This document shows, piece after piece, positions 58,375-64,000 of a DNA stretch of 64,000 bases. The DNA lies in assembly GCA_023213315.1 (NCBI GenBank), contig JAKCPI010028544.1, positions 94,541 through 158,540 of the forward strand. The letters are read 5' to 3'. Both the position numbers and the translations under genes were made by a program. The notes beneath the pieces are model-generated. The model ran no database searches. It was not told where the DNA came from and saw nothing but the letters and a program-made list of their open reading frames with translations. Each line of letters starts with the position of its first letter. Position 1 is the stretch's first letter. Source of the DNA: Euborellia annulipes. Lineage: Eukaryota; Arthropoda; Insecta; Dermaptera; Anisolabididae.

Positions 58375-58838
58375 GGCTGTATAGTGGTTTTAAAATTTGG
58401 CCTGAAAGTACGTCCAGCATTTTTATTTATCATTCATCTGTCTGCGCCAGGCTTTCCCAATCATCAATCATCAAGATTCTTAAGTGTCAAAAATATACTT
58501 TTTGCGTGGAAATATTTACTATTTTAGTTTGTGTTTACATTTAGTGTAAAGTTAAATTTTTTCAACGTAATATTATTCCATAAATTTTACCTTATAAGGA
58601 ATTAAAATCGTAAATGTAGGATGTATCGCTCCTTTTCTGTTGCCATCGTATTAAAGGGTTTAAAAATGAAGAAATAACAGAGTTTTATGTGAAAAATATT
58701 TTAATTTAATTTTCGCCAATAAAGTGATCTTTCAAAAAAAAAAAAAAAAATATCTGGGAACTGGGCAGAATAAAATAGTGTTATTTGGAATCTCTATATA
58801 ATAATATATTAATAATAAATGGCCTTTTTTATTTGCAG

Positions 58839-58967
58839 CATCCCGGTGGTGAAGAAGTACTTTTGGAGCAAGGAGGACGAGATGCCACTGAAGCCTTTGA
58901 GGACGTTGGTCATTCCAGTGATGCACGGGAGATGATGAAGAAGTATTTAGTCGGCGAAATCATCGAG
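58839..58967 (+). CDS. Cytochrome b5, exon 2 (haem-binding core)
   Basis: After TTTATTTGCAG it reads [20 protein letters not shown], then [20 protein letters not shown] and IIE, ending at ATCGAG|GTGAGT. HPGG supplies the first axial haem ligand (His39) and VGHS the second (His63), the same residue numbers as in mammalian microsomal cytochrome b5. [17 protein letters not shown] is the family signature between them. 43 codons, phase 0 on both sides. Confidence 0.98.
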
Positions 58968-59459
58968 GTGAGTCTTCTAACGGACCTTTCTTTCTTTCTT
59001 TGATTGCACTAAACCTACAAATCTTCCATCCAGCTCACTACTGCTAGCTATCCTCTTCTTGATCTACTAACTCGATTAGTCTAATTAATCTTCATTTATT
59101 GAATATCATTTTTATTATAAATTAATTTTAATAATAATTTTTTTAAAGACGAATTAAAAAGAGATTTTTCTCTTATTTTTTTAACGTTTCGCTCAATCTG
59201 AGCCCATTTCCCTTCGAAAATTCTGCAGAAAAGTTTTTTTTCATTTGCGAATTATTTATTAGATACATTCTCTTTTACCTATAAAAATTACAATAAGAAG
59301 TTTCCCAGAGGAATAAATTAACTCTAAATCTCTATATTTCTATTAATACAATAATTAGGTCAAGTTTGATTAATTTCGGTTCCCTAGAAGATCCATTTCT
59401 TTTAGTATTCTGTAATGAAATTTTAAAAATTTGTATTGATATTATTTATTTATCAATCA

Positions 59460-59517
59460 CTCAGGGGCTCACATCTTGTGAGTACGTGGATGGCAACCAC
59501 GAGTTACCCGAGCCAAG
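59460..59517 (+). repeat. Short duplicated hairpin-rich element, copy 2
   Basis: Same as 57831-57888 with G to A in a loop (ATGGCAACC) and a few 3' changes; both hairpin stems are preserved. Same orientation, in the next intron. Confidence 0.55.
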
Positions 59518-60292
59518 CTGGAATTTCTTCCTCTCCCTTTATGGCAGTTTTTACCAATTTTAAGTTGTTTCTTCTCTCGATTTTCGTCTTTCCCTGACCA
59601 TATATAGTAGAAGATTATTTAATTATCCATGGGAACAAAATTTTTAAAGGGCTCTCCCCGAGACTATTCGACCTTGACCAGAGATGTATTATGCAAAGAA
59701 GCAAATGAAAAACCTATTATCTATTCCGCGAAGTTATTTATGTAAATTTGTTTTAAAAAATTAACATGATAATAAAATTTAAAAAAGTACATTTTATCAT
59801 ATAAAAATCTTTAACTAGCCTATGTGACTTTCGGGGTTATTTTTTTTTTAAGAAATAACATTCACTGCCCATGGCTATGTGAGCTATACAGAGCAGACAA
59901 ATTTACAACCACTAATTTTCGCCACCTCGAATTTTTATTTAAATTTTTTTTTATAAAATTTAAATTAATCTAAGGATGCTGATATATGCATTCGTCAGTA
60001 TGCATAAATGTGCAGAAGTTTAAACATTTTTTTTATTGAAAAATTCTAAAAATAATACTTGTAGGACCTAATAAGCCTATAAATTAATTAAAAACTTCGG
60101 ATAATAGATTCAAATTCATTCATCATTAATATATTTATCTAAAAGGCTTAACAAAAAATTCAAAGACCGAAGAAAGAGAATTTCGCATACTTTTTTGTAC
60201 ATTTAAATAAAAGACTATATTCATTTTCTGAAATAGTAAAAAGCTCCAATAGAACTTGAGAAAAATAAAAATAAATGAACTATAGTATAAAG

Positions 60293-60704
60293 CAGGGGCG
60301 TATCTTCGGAAGGGGGGGAGGGGGGTAGCCGAGGCGATCCGGGCCCTCCCCCGAATTTTTCAAAGCTATAGACATATAAGGGTATATGAGCAATTTCAAT
60401 ATTTTTATCGCCAATTTCTATATTTTTGTTTTCAAAAGTAAGTCGCATAAATAAAAGTAATAAAAAAAATGAAATATATTAATATATAAGCATTTTTTTA
60501 ATAAAACTCTTTTCTTTGAGAGGGCCCGGGCCCTTCGGGGCATTGGTGAAAACGGAAAAATTTCAATTAAAAACGAAAGTTATTACGAAAATTTGTCTTT
60601 TATTGGACCGGGGCCCTCGGAACTCAGGTATATACGGTATTTTAAAAATATTTTTGTGTATGGGGGGGAGGGCCCGACCCCGAAAAAAATTATATACGCC
60701 CCTG
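60293..60704. mobile_element. hAT element, 412 bp
   Basis: CAGGGGCGTATCTTCGG and TATATACGCCCCTG ends, flanks GTATAAAG and GTATAATG. The interior holds a single GGCCCGGGCCC...GACCGGGGCCCTCGG unit and the AAAATATTTTTGTGTATGGG block of 17104-18327, so this may be the unexpanded form. Confidence 0.75.
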
Positions 60705-61218
60705 GTATAATGAGAAGCAAAGTCTCATAGAAGATCTATTATGATTGTATTATAGAAAAATAATTTCACTTAAGATTATTTTCAAAAATATATTAATCTG
60801 TAATGATTGTAAAAAAAAAGAATGAATGTTGTTGACTCAATTACTTATATTCCGTTTACAGTGTATTTGAGCGTTGTTTGAAAAAAAATCCATCTCTTTT
60901 CAAACAGTGACAAAGCTCCCTGTCCAGATGCCAAGCCCTGCGATAACGGACTGAACAGCTAGTATTGATATAAAATGTTCAATTAGTGATCAATATTAAT
61001 TATTATTATTATCAATATCATTCCTTAACGGTGACTAGTTTATCAGTTTTATATAATTTAGATATACTTATTTAATTGAAATAACAGAAAGTATACGAAA
61101 TTTTCGCTTAGTCACCATGAATAGGATAGAAAAAAAAATTGAAACTCAAGTATGATTGAAATTAAAAAAGTAAAATACATTTAAAAGATTTTTCACAAAT
61201 ATTAAGAGAATAAGAATT

Positions 61219-61250
61219 TGGCGGGGGGGGGGCGGGGGGGGGGGGGGGGG
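61219..61250 (+). repeat. G-rich tract
   Basis: A tract of about 30 bases, nearly all G with two Cs, on the plus strand. Strong G-quadruplex potential. Confidence 0.8.
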
Positions 61251-61537
61251 AGTCAACAATTGAAACTGGCAGGGGAGGTACCTTGTATGAATTTTTAAAA
61301 ATTGTGCTTGTAATTTGATGGTTTTCTAAAAAAAATGGCCTCATGTGGAAAAAGGGCGTTCAAAAAAAAAATTTGCCCTTTTCTGAGATGCTACATCATT
61401 ATCAATTTTTAAAAATATTCTTAAATGAAATTAATTTTATATAATAACCCTACAATCATGATGTCTTTGAATAAAGGAGATATTGAAGAGAGGCAGCCAA
61501 AAATAAAATACTCTGAATGCTTAACCAATGAGCCGGA

Positions 61538-61572
61538 GACGTTTCGGTATATTTATTATAAACCATCTTCAG
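61538..61572 (-). ncRNA. Hammerhead ribozyme motif
   Basis: CTGAAGA, T, GGTTTAT-AATA-ATATACC stem II (one T-T mismatch), GAAAC, GTC. Helix I TGGA/TCCG is 4 bp with one G-U. Confidence 0.58.
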
Positions 61573-61721
61573 TCCATTAATTAGTATATTTATGCTCAGA
61601 GCTAGTCAGGTTAAAATTAATATACATTGTTGTAAAATAGAATACTATTGTTCACGTATGTATATAATGAAAATTGGGCTTTGATGAATTTGATGGTTGT
61701 TTGTGTGAGTTTCAAATATAT

Positions 61722-61756
61722 CTGAAAATGGTTTATAATAAATAAACCGAAACGTC
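61722..61756 (+). ncRNA. Hammerhead motif with a core change
   Basis: CTGAAAA instead of CTGAAGA (G8 to A), then a perfect 7-bp stem II GGTTTAT/ATAAACC, GAAAC, GTC. Loss of G8 should inactivate it. Confidence 0.45.
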
Positions 61757-62035
61757 TCCGGCTGATTGGTTAAGCATTCAGAGTGTTTTATTTTTGGTGC
61801 CTCTGCTTCCATATCTCCTTTAATCAACATACACAGCCACTACTTACTTCTGATCTTTTGAATCTTTGTTTACCTTTATATACGGTAGTTGCTGTTCAAC
61901 TTTTTACTTTATGTTCAATTCGGTGTTTTTCACGATTTCCGAAAATGAATGGCCTTTTATTTAAAAAAATTTTATATACCTTTGCAATTAGTAGATAATA
62001 TATTTTTTCTAAATCTTTCTAAACTAGGAACCGAC

Positions 62036-62290
62036 CCAAGGGTGGATTCAGGGGGTTTCGGTATTCCCCCCCCCGAGTTTCGAAAACACACTTTTTTCGG
62101 CCAAAAAATCCTTATTTCTAATGTAAAAGTTTCGGAATTAATACCTAAAAATTTGATGTGTATCTATATTCTGGCAAACAAGTACAGAATGCGCTTTTAA
62201 GTTACCGAAATTAAAAAGGATAGTGGCTGTGCGACGAGTCACACCAGATTACCCGCCTCCGAGAAACACCTCTGGATCCGACCCTAAGAA
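62036..62290. repeat. MITE fragment of the CAAGGGCGGATCCAG family
   Basis: CCCAAGGGTGGATTCAGGGG on the left, CTCTGGATCCGACCCT on the right, with GTGCGACGAGTCACACCAG inside. Degraded; no clear duplication. Confidence 0.55.
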
Positions 62291-62469
62291 TTGAGGCCGA
62301 ATATTCGGTTTCGGTTTGGCTGAAAATCTTGTTTCGGTCGGACCCTATTCTAAACATTGTACGGGAAAAGATAATGAGTCAAAAATTACTATTATAATTT
62401 TCTTATGAATTCAAATATTACTTTCCTTCTTTTATATAAAATTTTAATAATTTTTTTTTGTTTTTTTAG

Positions 62470-62540
62470 TCTGAACGAACAAACACAGAGGACAAAATAA
62501 ATAAATCATGGGTCTCCGATAAAGACGAAGAAGACTCAGG
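62470..62540 (+). CDS. Cytochrome b5, exon 3 (linker to the anchor)
   Basis: After TTTTTTTTAG it reads SERTNTEDKINKSWVSDKDE, then EDSG, ending at CTCAGG|GTGAGT in phase 2. This acidic, hydrophilic stretch follows the haem domain in ER-type cytochrome b5. The C-terminal transmembrane exon is not in the last 1.5 kb of the window and must lie downstream. Confidence 0.88.
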
Positions 62541-64000
62541 GTGAGTAATTCAAAAAATTATAATTTTATTTGGAGGGAAAGTGGTGTAGGTTTTACGTGA
62601 AATATATTTATAAGTAAAATTATTTAATAAATGTTCTATAGCCCGAAATATATCAAGTTATAAATTAAAATTTTTCCTTAATTTATCGAGTTATAAATTC
62701 AAATTTTTCTTTAATTTATCGAGTTATAAATTCAAATTTTTCTTTCATTTATAGCCTAATGAAATATCACATATATTAAATAATTTTACTTAATTATAAT
62801 TATTTTTAGTTATTGATATTTGTTCAATTTTCTATTTATATACTACCTTGAAAATGTGTTAAAGGTGTTATATAACAAAAGAGAATATTAACTCAAGTTT
62901 TCAAATTCAAAAAATTCACTTGATCAAACTTTTGTTCATTTGTAAAGAACTTTTCTATCTTGCGAAAACTTGACTTTACCGCTACTCTTTGTATTCCGTC
63001 CTGGACGTGAAGAAATATCACCGCGCTTCTTCCCTCTTTAGTTGCCTCAGGTAGCTAGATTGCCGATTAAAGAGAATTCTTACTCTGACCTTAAAAACCA
63101 CTTTTTACTTTCTCTTGCCTATATATTGTATGTTGAGAAAGTATTGCGATCATGTCAAAAATTATATTTAAGTTAGGTACTCTCCCGGACAATTAAAATA
63201 AACTTTTGAACAAAATCGGCCAAAAAGTACTTTACTGATGTACTTTTCAGTTTTTCTCGATTTCCACAAAATTGGCTTTAATTTTGATTAAAATTTATAA
63301 ATCAACTAGTTTTTTAGATGCTCTTTAAAAAGTATATCAGCGAATATGTTTATTAAAGCTTTTGTGGTTTGAATTATTATTATTATTATTATTATTATTA
63401 GGAAAATTTAATAATAGACCACATTTTTGTATTAATTATTTATTAAAAATTAAATACTGTAAAACGTTTCGTCTGCTTATTCTGCAGCCGTTCTCAAGTA
63501 CTGTGCACTTGCTTCGATTCAAGTGAACTAACCCGTTACGTGCCTGTTGTATATAAAAAGGCACGAAACGGACAGGACGGTTAGTTCACTTGAGTCTGAG
63601 CAAGTGCACAGTACTTGATAACGGCTGCAGAATAAACAGTCGAAACTTTGTACAGTATTTATATTTTTTTTAAAATAATTAATACAAAAATGTGCTCTAT
63701 AATTAAAAATTTTCCTAATAATTTATCAGGAAAATTGTTTGAAGTAGGCCTACACTTTACTGATGTAGTATTTCAGATTTTTCAAATTCATTTTCCGTTT
63801 CTTCCTTTAATTGAGCTCTTCCTTCCATTAAATCTACCTCTTCTATGGAAATTTGCTTGTAAATTTCGATTCAAAAGGGAGTCCCCCTTTGGAACTTTTT
63901 ACACATTTAAAAAAAATTTTCCAATTCTTATGAAATTTTATATTTGATTTTTGCTAGTCTTCTTTAGTCTTCTTTCTCTCTTGTACACACATCTTGTAGA
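62541..64000 (+). other. Cytochrome b5 intron 3, partial
   Basis: Contains a fragment of the double-hairpin family (about 63110-63340), an (ATT)n tract at about 63374-63399 and the inverted repeat at 63394-63724. No coding exon is recognisable before the window ends. Confidence 0.65.
63394..63724. repeat. Inverted repeat, variant ACGTTTCG family
   Basis: ATTATTAGGAAAATTT bounds it. The left arm reads (minus) CTTGAGAACGGCTGCAGAAT then GCAGACGAAACG, and the right (plus) CTTGATAACGGCTGCAGAAT. The order box-stem-CGAAAC resembles a hammerhead, but the CTGANGA box is replaced by TTGAKAA, so I treat it as a distant or inactive relative. Confidence 0.7.

Larger units (their letters stand above)
58057..58439. 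repeat. Near-perfect 383-bp palindrome with two hammerhead motifs
   Basis: AGATGAATGA...AAATAAAAATGCTGG and its complement bound it, and pairing continues to the centre at about 58248. Each arm holds an intact core, at 58122-58155 (minus) and 58341-58374 (plus). It lies 400 bp upstream of cytochrome b5 exon 2. Confidence 0.93.
48834..58838 (+). other. Cytochrome b5 intron 1, 10 kb
   Basis: Largely AT-rich sequence with insertions listed separately. Stretches 49886-52240, 52930-54490 and 57000-57800 show no delimited feature. A 61-residue ORF at 52742-52927 is unrecognised. TATAG/TAGA microsatellite lies at about 52700-52742. Confidence 0.8.
61469..61825. repeat. Inverted repeat with two hammerhead motifs
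   Basis: Arms share GAATAAAGGAGATAT...AAAATAAAA and meet in an unpaired centre (about 61580-61715). Motifs are at 61538-61572 (minus) and 61722-61756 (plus). Confidence 0.85.

Noticed and set aside
58732..58926. Minus-strand ORF over cytochrome b5 exon 2
   Set aside because: It is the shadow of the well-supported plus-strand exon.
59183..59220. ACGTTTCGCTCAATCTGAG stretch resembling the ribozyme core
   Set aside because: No stem II, no CTGANGA box and no partner arm nearby.

Overview
The window is AT-rich nuclear DNA from an animal, very probably an arthropod. The reasons are spliced genes with large introns, metazoan protein families, a nuclear tRNA-Leu gene and a dense load of transposon-derived repeats. 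A crustacean such as a parasitic copepod is my guess; nothing in the sequence proves it.

Three protein genes can be supported. (1) Positions 1-4631, plus strand: the last three coding exons of a FAM91A1-like gene, with the 5' part outside the window. (2) About 10808-25582, minus strand: seven exons of a four-repeat annexin whose repeats have lost most GxGTD calcium motifs. A weakly supported first exon lies near 36694-36960. (3) 48720-62540, plus strand: three exons of cytochrome b5, with both haem histidines at residues 39 and 63; the membrane-anchor exon lies beyond the window. A tRNA-Leu(CAG) gene sits at 27465-27548. Four plus-strand segments with good splice sites (14892, 18512, 31258, 38332) may form an unknown transcript antisense to the annexin.

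Most of the rest is mobile DNA. I can delimit many hAT-type elements by terminal repeats plus 8-bp target duplications (1718-2383, 9276-9498, 17104-18327, 20902-21524, 24818-25083, 26181-26473, 26554-26789, 31990-32751, 37717-37974, 38597-38868, 43798-43940, 46623-46879, 49550-49885, 60293-60704). There are also two short Helitrons and the end of a third, a TA-flanked element interrupting a FAM91A1 intron, a 1.3-kb TIR element with reiterated subterminal motifs, tRNA-derived SINEs and a dispersed 0.7-kb family with a hairpin at each end.

The most unusual system is a set of large near-perfect palindromes (about 4.7, 18.9, 23.9, 31.5, 32.2, 37.4, 58.1, 61.5 and 63.4 kb, plus long inverted arms at 40.4/44.1 kb). 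Their arms carry the core of a type I hammerhead ribozyme: CTGANGA, then stem II, then GAAAC-GTC. Several copies have different but complementary helix I and II sequences, which argues for selection on RNA structure. These look like non-autonomous relatives of Penelope-like or retrozyme elements. A second notable structure is a 3.9-kb segment at 20496-24418, bounded by two related hAT elements and by the same 8-bp duplication, as if it had moved as one unit.
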